Of a stretch of 64,000 nt of DNA, positions 25,033-32,603 are shown piece by piece. Under the pieces are notes generated by a model. It did no database searches. It was not told where the DNA came from and worked only from the letters and a program-made list of their open reading frames with translations. This stretch comes from Chitinophaga filiformis (GTDB taxonomy: Bacteria; Bacteroidota; Bacteroidia; Chitinophagales; Chitinophagaceae): assembly GCF_023100805.1 (NCBI RefSeq), contig NZ_CP095855.1, positions 620,001 to 684,000 of the forward strand. The letters are read 5' to 3'. The translations under genes were made by a program, and so were the position numbers. How positions within the stretch are numbered: the stretch's first letter is position 1; each line of letters begins with the position of its first letter.

Positions 25033-28000
25033 TTACGCTTCATGTTTTGCTGCTGCTTCATGATGAGCTTCTTCACCGTGACCTGCTTTTGCCTTAGGCT
25101 CAGCAGCTTTGTTTCTGATCTTAGCCAGATAGTTCACGGAAGGCAGTGTGTGGGTTTCTTCCAGCACATAGTACAGCCTGTCTGTCTGCTCTTCATTACG
25201 CAGTTTCGCAATGCGGCTTTCTTTATCGTTGATGTTACCGAATACGATAGCATCAGCAGCACATGCTACCTGACAAGCAGTCTTAGCTTCTCCGTCTTTC
25301 AACGGACGGCCAGCTTTCTTAGCGGTCAATTTAGCATCCTGTAAACGCTGTACGCAGAAAGAACATTTTTCCATTACACCACGGCTACGAACCACTACAT
25401 CCGGGTTCAGCACCATACGTGTCAGGTTATCGTTCATACCTGCTACATCATACAGGTTATTTTCGAAGCTGTCCGCACCGTTCCAGTCTCTCCAGTTGAA
25501 GCGACGAACTTTATATGGACAGTTGTTTGCGCAATAACGGGTACCGATACAACGGTTATAAGCCATCTGGTTGATACCTTCAGAGCTGTGGTTCGTAGCT
25601 GCTACCGGACAAACGTTCTCACAAGGAGCGTTATCACAGTGCTGACACAGCATAGGCTGGAACACTACTTCAGGGTTGTTTTCATCACCGCTGAAATAAC
25701 GGTCAATACGCAGCCAGTGCATTTCGTGCGCTTTGATCACCTGCTCTTTACCAACTACTGATACGTTGTTTTCAGCCTGACATGCAATAGTACATGCACC
25801 ACAACCGAAACAGGTGTTCAGGTCGATAGACATACCCCATTTAACACCCTGGTACTGGTGAACATCCGGATACAGCGTACCATCTTTACGGAAGTCACTA
25901 CCATATTTTTCCAGTTCCTTACGGTCTTCGTTCACCTCTTTAGGGTTCTTGATGAACTCTTCCAGGGTAGTTTCCTTAACGATAGGACGACCTTCGTAAC
26001 TGTTGTGTGTTTGAGTAACACCTATCTGAGCCACTTCTGAAGTTTTCTCTACAGTTGCTTCAGGAGCGAAATAATCAAAAGTCTGACCGTTATAGCTTAC
26101 CAGCGGATAGGCATTTTTACCTACGCCTGCAGCAGCTTTACCGGCATTGTTGTTACGTCCGTAACCTACTGCGATAGCAACTACTTCAGGATGGATACCA
26201 GGCAGGATCAGCAAGGGCAGAGAAATTTCCTTGCCATTTGCTTTGATCTTCAGTACAGTCCTGTCGTTATTGATTTCGTAGTCGTCACCGAGCTCGGTGT
26301 GGAACGTTTTAGCGAGGGTGTTGGAAATAACCGCATAGTTATCCCATGTAGCACGGGTGATTGGATCCGGCATTTCCTGCAGCCATGGGTTGTTGGCTTC
26401 TTTACCGTTACCGATAGCTACTTTCTCATACAGTACCAGTTCCAGCTTACCGCCTTTCTTAGCACTATTGATCTTTGCAGCAGCAGCTGCCACATCTCCT
26501 GCGAAGGCAGCACCGCCTAAAGCCGGAGCCTGTGCAGGTTCGATAATACCATCCTGCAGTACTTTGTCCCACGCTTCCTGGCTACCCAGTTTAGTGATCC
26601 ATTCGTTCTTCAGGAAATCTTCCCAGGAAGTAGCGTTTCCACTCCATGCCAGCAGGGTAGATTCGAACGCACGTGTTTTGAACAGTGGTGCGATGGTAGG
26701 TTGTATGAAACTGAAATATCCCGTACGGCCTTCTGCATCTCCCCAGCTTTCCAGGTAGTGATGAGCAGGAGCCGCATATTTGAACAGTTCAGAAGTTTCG
26801 TCTTTACGATCGTTGAATGTAACGGTCAGTTTAGCCTGCTTAACGCCGGAAATGAATTTCGCAGCGTCATAGTAGTCATAAGCAGGGTTTACACCGTATA
26901 CGAATAAAGCGCCGATGCTGCCAGCGTTCAGATCGTTTACCAGCTGTGCCATGTCGCTGTCAATACCCTGACGGTAGCTAACAGTGGAAGCCCAGTCGAT
27001 AGTAGTGCCGTTAGCGCCGATCTGGTTGTTGATGGCATTTACGATGATTTGTACGTTTACATCATTGGAACCGCTTACAACCAGTGCTTTGCCCTGGCTT
27101 TCTTTCAGCGCTTTCGCAGCTTTTTCGATACCATCTGCCAGACGTTTGTCAGCGATAGCTGGTTTGCTTACAGCACCGCCTACAGCGCTCAGCAAGGCCA
27201 GTGCTACTGCACCGGTCTCTGATGGTTTATGACTATATCTTTCATCAGCATTGGCACCGGTAACGCTCATCATGCTTTCGAAATGGAAATGTTTGCTCAT
27301 TTCCGGATTCTTCGCATTGATCTTACGGTTAGTACCATACTGTTTTGAATATTCTACGGGATTCAGCCAGGTACCCAGGAAATCTGCACCAAGACTTACA
27401 ACAGTCTTTGCATTTTCGAAGTGGTAAACAGGCAGCGCTCTTTTTCCGTAAGAAGCTTCGTTAGCCAGCAGCATACCGGAGTAGGATACTGCATCGTATG
27501 TTACATGACGGAAACCAGGATATTTAGCCTGGAAGCCGGCAATTACTTTTTTGGTAGAAGGACTGATGATCGTAGAAGTCAGCAACACGACAGGAGCACT
27601 GCCCAGACCTGCCAGCGCAGCAGTTACCTGCTTGTCCAGCTCTGCCCAAGTAGTTTCTGCACCATTGATAGTCGGGTAACGCAGACGTGCTGCATCGTAC
27701 AGGCTCAGTACAGAACCCTGCACCCTTGCAGAGGATGCGCTGCCGCTGATGGAAGACAGGTCGTTACCATCAACTTTGATAGGACGGCCTTCACGTGTTT
27801 TCACCACAACAGGCAGGAACTCTCCGTCTACTGCGTAAGTGGAAGCGTAATAGTTCGGAACACCGGGAGTGATCTCTTCCGGCTTATTTACGTAAGGTAT
27901 TGCTTTTTTAACAGGCGTTTCGCAACTGGCCGCAATTGTAGCAGCTGCAGTAGTGAACCCCAGGTATTTCAGGAAGTCCCTGCGGGGGGTAGTAGCATTC

Positions 28001-28119
28001 AACAGGCTTTCACTCTCTTCAAAAGGCAAATCCTCTCTGAATTCGTTATTCACAATCTCCTGATGTTCCTTGGTATTGTGCAACTCCTCCAAGCCTTTCC
28101 AATACTTTTTTTGCTCCAT
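25033..28119 (-). CDS. actB: Alternative complex III subunit ActB (molybdopterin-like plus Fe-S)
   Basis: A 1028-residue periplasmic subunit joining a molybdopterin-oxidoreductase-like half (about 70-730) to a ferredoxin-like half (about 750-990). The N-terminus has a Tat-variant motif RRDFLKYLG with Arg46-Arg47 placed unusually deep, and a lipobox-like AASC ending at Cys66. Cysteine groups begin at Cys770 (CFGCGACTIAC) and continue with CQHCDNAPCENVC, CIGTRYCANNC and CSFCVQR...CQVAC, enough for four clusters. Known ActB proteins have lost the molybdenum cofactor. The C-terminus is Lys/His/Ala-rich. Confidence 0.95.
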   Translation of the reverse strand: MEQKKYWKGLEELHNTKEHQEIVNNEFREDLPFEESESLLNATTPRRDFLKYLGFTTAAATIAASCETPVKKAIPYVNKPEEITPGVPNYYASTYAVDGEFLPVVVKTREGRPIKVDGNDLSSISGSASSARVQGSVLSLYDAARLRYPTINGAETTWAELDKQVTAALAGLGSAPVVLLTSTIISPSTKKVIAGFQAKYPGFRHVTYDAVSYSGMLLANEASYGKRALPVYHFENAKTVVSLGADFLGTWLNPVEYSKQYGTNRKINAKNPEMSKHFHFESMMSVTGANADERYSHKPSETGAVALALLSAVGGAVSKPAIADKRLADGIEKAAKALKESQGKALVVSGSNDVNVQIIVNAINNQIGANGTTIDWASTVSYRQGIDSDMAQLVNDLNAGSIGALFVYGVNPAYDYYDAAKFISGVKQAKLTVTFNDRKDETSELFKYAAPAHHYLESWGDAEGRTGYFSFIQPTIAPLFKTRAFESTLLAWSGNATSWEDFLKNEWITKLGSQEAWDKVLQDGIIEPAQAPALGGAAFAGDVAAAAAKINSAKKGGKLELVLYEKVAIGNGKEANNPWLQEMPDPITRATWDNYAVISNTLAKTFHTELGDDYEINNDRTVLKIKANGKEISLPLLILPGIHPEVVAIAVGYGRNNNAGKAAAGVGKNAYPLVSYNGQTFDYFAPEATVEKTSEVAQIGVTQTHNSYEGRPIVKETTLEEFIKNPKEVNEDRKELEKYGSDFRKDGTLYPDVHQYQGVKWGMSIDLNTCFGCGACTIACQAENNVSVVGKEQVIKAHEMHWLRIDRYFSGDENNPEVVFQPMLCQHCDNAPCENVCPVAATNHSSEGINQMAYNRCIGTRYCANNCPYKVRRFNWRDWNGADSFENNLYDVAGMNDNLTRMVLNPDVVVRSRGVMEKCSFCVQRLQDAKLTAKKAGRPLKDGEAKTACQVACAADAIVFGNINDKESRIAKLRNEEQTDRLYYVLEETHTLPSVNYLAKIRNKAAEPKAKAGHGEEAHHEAAAKHEA

Positions 28120-28259
28120 GTTATTTATACTAACGAGTTACGGATTATTTTTTAAGACCTATGAAGTTCTGACGTTTGAAGTATGGCATTCCGGCATAAC
28201 GATTTGACCCTCGCTAACATTCCCCAGCTTCCTTCACCCGATTTGCTTCATTTAGTTTA

Positions 28260-29510
28260 TTAATAGTGACATTTCTGACATTCAGTACCACCTACCATCT
28301 CAACGGTTACGCTATCGATCTTGCCTTCTTTCACCTGCTGGTGGAACTGTTCAAAAATGCTGTAGTATTTATTATCTGCGAACTGTACTTTGGTTGTACG
28401 GTGACAGTTTACGCACCAACCCATTGACAGCTCTGCAAACTGATGAACTTCATCCATTTCAGTGATCGCACCATGACAGGTCTGACATTGCTGTTTACCA
28501 GCTACTACGTGTTGAGAGTGGTTAAAGTAAACGTGGTCAGGCAGGTTGTGGATCTTGGTCCACTCGATTGGTTTACCAGGTTTGGTATATTTCTGGGAAG
28601 CTTTATCCCATCCTACGTGGTCGTATAATTTCTGGATCTCTGCTGTACCATTCACTTTCTTACCCTCTGCGGTGAACAGCTCAGGACCACCATACTCGCT
28701 GATCGTCTTGTGACAGTTCATACAGATATTTTCAGAAGGGATCATGGCATGCTTGCTCTTCTCAGCACCGGCGTGGCAATACAGACAGTTGATCTGATTA
28801 ATACCGGCGTGTACCTTGTGAGAGTAGAAGATAGGTTGTTCAGGCATGTAGTCTTTCTGACGTCCCAGACCGATCGCACCATTGATAGTGTAGTAACCAC
28901 CTACCAGGAACAGTACGAGGATCAGTAAAGCGATGTATGCTTTGTTCTTGTAGAAAGGAACTGGTTCAGGAACAGCAACGCCGTCTTTATCGGCAGCCAG
29001 TTTGTTCAGGCTACTGTTGATCTGCATCAGGATCAGTGCTACAACCGCCAGGATCAGGGTAATGATACCGAACAGCAGGCTGTTGTTACCGCCCTCTTCG
29101 CCGGCACCGCTACCTGCAGCAGGGGCTGCATCTCCTTTCTTGGTATCAGGTCCTTTAGTACTTTCGTCCGCGATATAAGCCAGGATATCATCGATATCTG
29201 CATCGCTGAAAGAAGGGAAACCAGGCATTGCCTGCTTGTTAAAGTCATTAAAGAGCTTAACAGCATAAGGATCTCCGGATGCGATCACAGAACCTGAGTT
29301 ATGAATCCACTGGTGCAATAATTTCTTATCAGACCAACGTTCTTCCACACCCTTCAGTGCGGGACCAGTAACTTGCTTGTGAACATTATGGCAGCTGGCG
29401 CAATTCTGCTGAAACAATGTTTTACCCTTGGCAGGATCTGCAGCCTTTACGGACAAGGATGCGATCATTGCAACGCATAGGACAAGAACACTCACAAAAT
29501 GCTTGCGCAT
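28260..29510 (-). CDS. actA: Alternative complex III subunit ActA, multiheme cytochrome c
   Basis: A 416-residue exported cytochrome. Signal peptide 1-24, then a class I cytochrome c domain with CASCH at residues 37-41, a membrane helix (about 145-165), a second helix (about 190-210), and a C-terminal region with five CxxCH sites (CLYCH, CMNCH, CQTCH, CVNCH, CQKCH). That is six in total, compared with five in the classical pentaheme ActA, so a monoheme domain is fused at the front. It passes electrons from ActB to ActE and beyond. It is the first gene of the cluster. The start at 29510 fits the signal peptide. Confidence 0.93.
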   Translation of the reverse strand: MRKHFVSVLVLCVAMIASLSVKAADPAKGKTLFQQNCASCHNVHKQVTGPALKGVEERWSDKKLLHQWIHNSGSVIASGDPYAVKLFNDFNKQAMPGFPSFSDADIDDILAYIADESTKGPDTKKGDAAPAAGSGAGEEGGNNSLLFGIITLILAVVALILMQINSSLNKLAADKDGVAVPEPVPFYKNKAYIALLILVLFLVGGYYTINGAIGLGRQKDYMPEQPIFYSHKVHAGINQINCLYCHAGAEKSKHAMIPSENICMNCHKTISEYGGPELFTAEGKKVNGTAEIQKLYDHVGWDKASQKYTKPGKPIEWTKIHNLPDHVYFNHSQHVVAGKQQCQTCHGAITEMDEVHQFAELSMGWCVNCHRTTKVQFADNKYYSIFEQFHQQVKEGKIDSVTVEMVGGTECQKCHY

Positions 29511-29581
29511 AAGAATGGAAACACGACGATACACAGCCTATTTAGTTTAGATTTGACCTTAAGTTTCTTTAAAAGTGCTCA

Positions 29582-29616
29582 CAAAAATAAGACACAATGT
29601 TGACAATTTATCAACA
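29582..29616 (-). promoter_or_regulatory. Promoter and palindrome for the act/cox cluster
   Basis: On the minus strand a TATTTTTG -7 box occupies 29582-29589, with a TTG at 29612-29614 spaced 22 bp upstream. A TGTTGA-N7-TCAACA inverted repeat (29598-29616) overlaps the -33 position, which is a plausible operator placement. The predicted leader is roughly 65 nt before the actA ATG at 29510. Experimental start sites are unknown. Confidence 0.45.
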
Positions 29617-29942
29617 ATTATAAAAAATTCTTACTTGCATCACTCATTCCTTTTCCCTATATATGACGCGGTAAAGCAGGTAATGGTCAATGCGTTTTGC
29701 ATGAAAAAAAACATGATAAATGTCATGATTTAAGATGGCCTGCTTCCGGTTTCATCGTTTTACATATATATAATATGGAGTGTCCTTTTGAATGGTATTA
29801 TTTTTGTTCCGGCTGTTGCTTTTTACCTCTCTTCAGCCTTGGCAGGTTTCCATTATAAACGACCCGCGGCCCGGAAAGTTCAAACACGTTCATAAATAAG
29901 ACCAATTAGTTACTTTTGCGCCGTCTCTAATACACAGATATT
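29617..29942 (+). promoter_or_regulatory. Divergent spacer with promoter boxes for purN
   Basis: No gene. Two + strand boxes fit TAnnTTTG: TATTTTTG at 29799-29806 and TACTTTTG at 29911-29918. The second would give a leader of about 20 nt before the purN start. Neither has a well-placed -33 TTG. Confidence 0.45.
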
Positions 29943-30509
29943 TTGAAAAATATAGCCATCTTCGCCTCGGGAGCAGGTAGTAACGCACAAAAAATTATTG
30001 ATCATTTCCGTCATTCGACCATTGCAAGGGTATCCATGATACTTTGTAACAAACCGGAAGCAGGCGTGCTGAAGATAGCCGAAAAAGAAGGTATCCCATC
30101 CATACTGATAGAGAAAGAGCTGTTCTTCCGTACGGACCATTATATAAAGGTGTTGCAACAGGCAGATACTGACCTGATCGTACTGGCCGGTTTCCTTTGG
30201 AAAGTACCTGCTAACCTGGTACAGGCATTCCCGGACCGTATTATTAATATACATCCCGCACTCCTGCCCAAATACGGCGGAAAAGGTATGTACGGCCACT
30301 TTGTACATGAAGCAGTGATCCTGGCCAAAGAAGCAGAAAGCGGCATTACCATCCACTTCGTTAACGAAAAATATGACGACGGGGCAACCATCCTGCAGGA
30401 ACGTTGTACCATCACCCCGGACGATACCCCTGAAACCCTCGCAGCCAAAATTCATCTGCTTGAACACCAGTGGTATCCGGTAATTGTGGAACGATTATTG
30501 ACCTCTTAA
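29943..30509 (+). CDS. purN: Phosphoribosylglycinamide formyltransferase (GAR transformylase)
   Basis: A 188-residue enzyme for the third step of purine synthesis, transferring a formyl group from 10-formyl-tetrahydrofolate to GAR. Visible are the N-terminal FASGAGSNAQKII phosphate loop, catalytic Asn102 and His104 in INIHPALLPKYGGKGMYG, and Asp145 in YDDGATI. Translation appears to start at TTG (29943), as no ATG fits the conserved first strand. The length is normal. Other purine genes are not nearby. Confidence 0.94.
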   Translation: MKNIAIFASGAGSNAQKIIDHFRHSTIARVSMILCNKPEAGVLKIAEKEGIPSILIEKELFFRTDHYIKVLQQADTDLIVLAGFLWKVPANLVQAFPDRIINIHPALLPKYGGKGMYGHFVHEAVILAKEAESGITIHFVNEKYDDGATILQERCTITPDDTPETLAAKIHLLEHQWYPVIVERLLTS

Positions 30510-30511
30510 TC

Positions 30512-30572
30512 ACAGCTTTCAGCTCAGCTGTAGGCCTGCCCTTATGATCCTACAACTCCTGACGAAAGCTGT
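30512..30572 (+). other. Nested hairpin downstream of purN
   Basis: Outer arms ACAGCTTTC/GAAAGCTGT (30512-30520, 30564-30572) enclose inner arms TGTAGG/CCTACA (30529-30534, 30549-30554). It starts just after the purN stop and has no T-tract, so it may be a processing or stabilising structure rather than a terminator. Confidence 0.35.
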
Positions 30573-30592
30573 CGTCAAATGCAGACAACTAT

Positions 30593-31255
30593 ATGAAAAA
30601 ACCACTGCTTGTTATTTGCCTGTTATACTTTAGTGCCATCACTGGTTTTGCACAGGAGAAAAGTCCCTTTCGCCGGTCTACTTATATTAAGGTAAACCCC
30701 TCCCGGCTGATCAATGAACTGGAAGTCACCATAGAACAGGAATTATCAGAAAAGATAAGTATCGAACTGGGAATAAGCGGTATCTATACCGACTACCCCG
30801 ATTATATCCTCGCAAAAAAGATAGATATCGGCCAGAAAAAACCCAATATCAGTACCGAGCAGTTTGTAGACGGCAGAGGCCTGGGCTTCAGCGCCAGTTT
30901 GCGCTGGTACCTCGTTTCCAGCCGCGACGACCTTTTCCGTGCACAAGGCACTTATTTCCAGCCGGTGCTGTTATATAAGAAAGTTTTCTACCCTAACGAT
31001 AAGGTGACCATTAATAATGGCACCTACGAGAATACAGGTGATAAAGACGTATATGCCCTTCAATTCCTCCTCGGGCGCCAGATCAGGAAAGACAGGTTCA
31101 TCGTAGACCCTTATGTCGGCATCGGCGTCCGGATGAAAGTATACGACTACAATAACTTCAATAACAATAACGGAATGGTTGGCACCAACGACGGAAGGCT
31201 CATCAGCGTACTCCCCAGCCTCCATTTAGGGATCAAAATCGGCCTCAAGATGTAA
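30593..31255 (+). CDS. Outer-membrane beta-barrel-like protein, function unknown
   Basis: A 220-residue exported protein with a signal peptide of about 21 residues (ending TGFAQ). The mature part alternates hydrophobic and polar residues in strands, has several Tyr/Phe girdle positions, and ends in a strand LHLGIKIGLKM, all typical of a small outer-membrane barrel. I do not recognise a specific family. An Asn-rich loop (NNFNNNN) lies near residue 188. It lies 83 bp after purN and may be co-transcribed with it, without an obvious functional tie. Confidence 0.7.
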   Translation: MKKPLLVICLLYFSAITGFAQEKSPFRRSTYIKVNPSRLINELEVTIEQELSEKISIELGISGIYTDYPDYILAKKIDIGQKKPNISTEQFVDGRGLGFSASLRWYLVSSRDDLFRAQGTYFQPVLLYKKVFYPNDKVTINNGTYENTGDKDVYALQFLLGRQIRKDRFIVDPYVGIGVRMKVYDYNNFNNNNGMVGTNDGRLISVLPSLHLGIKIGLKM

Positions 31256-31377
31256 AAAAACAAGTGCCGCACCTAAAGCGGTACAGCACATTGTTTACCC
31301 TAATCTATGTATGCGTAAAACCTTGTCAGTGGAATACTCTGAATAAAAGAGGTATTGTTAAAACAAAGTTAGTGTTT

Positions 31378-31428
31378 TTATGCAACATAGTTGCATAAGT
31401 ATATTTAGCTAATTGTGTGCTACCTTTG
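31378..31428 (+). promoter_or_regulatory. Palindromic operator and -7 box before the SCO-Fur operon
   Basis: A perfect inverted repeat TTATGCAAC-N3-GTTGCATAA (31378-31398) lies just ahead of a TACCTTTG -7 box (31421-31428), where the -33 contacts should be. The TSS would be near 31435, a few bases before the ATG at 31450. The operon encodes a Fur-family repressor, so autoregulation through this site is a reasonable inference. Confidence 0.65.
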
Positions 31429-31449
31429 TAGCGTAAAACGACTGGCATT

Positions 31450-32082
31450 ATGTCTAAAAAGAATGTTTTCTATATTATATTCTTCGCACTGCTTTCCATT
31501 GCGTTCCTCGGATATTCAGGATATGTGCTCAAAGGCGAGAGAGGTAGCTTCTTCGCAGAAGATAAATTACCCATATTAGGTACCAATGGTCATATAGTTG
31601 GTGGATTCTCATTTACCAACCAGGAAGGGAAGACCATTACCAGCAAGGACGTAGAAGGAAAGATATATGTCGCGGAATACTTTTTCACCACCTGTACCGG
31701 CATCTGTCCGAAGATGAATGCCAACATGACAAAAGTATATGCTACCTATAAAGACGAGCCCCGCTTCCGCATACTGTCCCACACCGTAGACCCCGAAACG
31801 GACAGCGTTCCTGTACTGAAGCAATATGCAGAAGAGCATGGCGCTGATCCTAAAAACTGGTGGTTCCTGACCGGCAGCAAAAAGGAATTGTATAAATTAG
31901 CAAGAGCCGGCTATATGGTAGATGATGGCACCTACACCGGTGATGAAGATTTTGTGCATACACAATGGTTTGCCCTGGTAGATGGAGAAGGACGCGTAAG
32001 AGGACTGTATGAAGGGACTAAAAAGCCAGATGTGGACAAGATGATCACTGACATATCCAGGTTGTTAAAGGAAGAAAAATAA
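31450..32082 (+). CDS. SCO family copper chaperone (Fur-linked copy)
   Basis: A 210-residue membrane-anchored thioredoxin-fold protein: one N-terminal helix (about 5-25), the CxxxC motif TCTGICPKM and the distal histidine in DFVHTQWFALVD. It shares its fold and motifs with the copy in the oxidase cluster but is clearly diverged. It sits 17 bp ahead of a Fur-family gene, so its expression is probably metal- or redox-regulated, unlike the cluster copy. Confidence 0.9.
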   Translation: MSKKNVFYIIFFALLSIAFLGYSGYVLKGERGSFFAEDKLPILGTNGHIVGGFSFTNQEGKTITSKDVEGKIYVAEYFFTTCTGICPKMNANMTKVYATYKDEPRFRILSHTVDPETDSVPVLKQYAEEHGADPKNWWFLTGSKKELYKLARAGYMVDDGTYTGDEDFVHTQWFALVDGEGRVRGLYEGTKKPDVDKMITDISRLLKEEK

Positions 32083-32099
32083 CTCATTCTTATTTTATC

Positions 32100-32528
32100 A
32101 TGAGCAACAAGAACAAAGCAAGTATCACGGAATTGCTCCGGGCCAGTAAGCTCAGCATAACTGATACCCGTGTGAAGATATTGGAGCTGTTCATGAACAG
32201 CAATGGCGCACTTGAACACAGCAGCTTTGAAAAGCTGGCAGGTAAGACCTTTGACCGTGTAACAGTCTATCGCACTTTACAGACGTTTCTAGACAAAGGG
32301 ATCATTCATAGCATCCCAACCACTGATACTTCGATCCGCTACGCACTCTGCAAATCAGACTGCTCGGAACACGACCATCACGACCATCACGTTCATTTCA
32401 AATGCGAGGAATGCGGCAACACCACCTGCCTTGAAGATACGGACGTACCTGAAATCCACCTGCCGAAAGGCTACGCCATACATAATGTGGATGTAGTGGT
32501 AAGTGGTGTGTGCAATCATTGCAAATAA
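32100..32528 (+). CDS. Fur family transcriptional regulator
   Basis: A 142-residue regulator with an N-terminal winged helix (about 10-85; DRVTVYRTLQTFLDKGII is the recognition segment) and a metal-binding dimerisation part rich in His (SEHDHHDHHVHFKCEECGNTTCL) and ending in GVCNHCK. Two CxxC pairs give a structural zinc site. Whether it senses zinc, iron, copper stress or peroxide cannot be told by eye; pairing with SCO points to copper or zinc, as inference. It ends before a large shared terminator. Confidence 0.9.
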   Translation: MSNKNKASITELLRASKLSITDTRVKILELFMNSNGALEHSSFEKLAGKTFDRVTVYRTLQTFLDKGIIHSIPTTDTSIRYALCKSDCSEHDHHDHHVHFKCEECGNTTCLEDTDVPEIHLPKGYAIHNVDVVVSGVCNHCK

Positions 32529-32535
32529 CATTGAC

Positions 32536-32594
32536 CAGGAATAACAACAAAAAATGCAGCGAAGACTTCGCTGCATTTTTTGTTGTTATTCCTG
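32536..32594. terminator. Very long bidirectional terminator (28-bp perfect arms)
   Basis: Arms 32536-32563 and 32567-32594 are perfect reverse complements with a three-base loop (GAC), with A6 on one side and T6 on the other, so each strand reads as a hairpin plus U-tract. It separates the convergent fur-family and pepF genes. Confidence 0.9.
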
Positions 32595-32603
32595 ACATTT
32601 ATA

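Noticed and set aside
27421..28155. 244-codon frame antisense to actB
   Set aside because: Cys/Ser/Arg-rich shadow of a conserved coding region.
31256..31310. GTGCCGC/GCGGTAC hairpin after the outer-membrane gene as a terminator
   Set aside because: Only seven pairs with a wobble and no T-tract on the + strand; an A-run lies on the wrong side for that gene.
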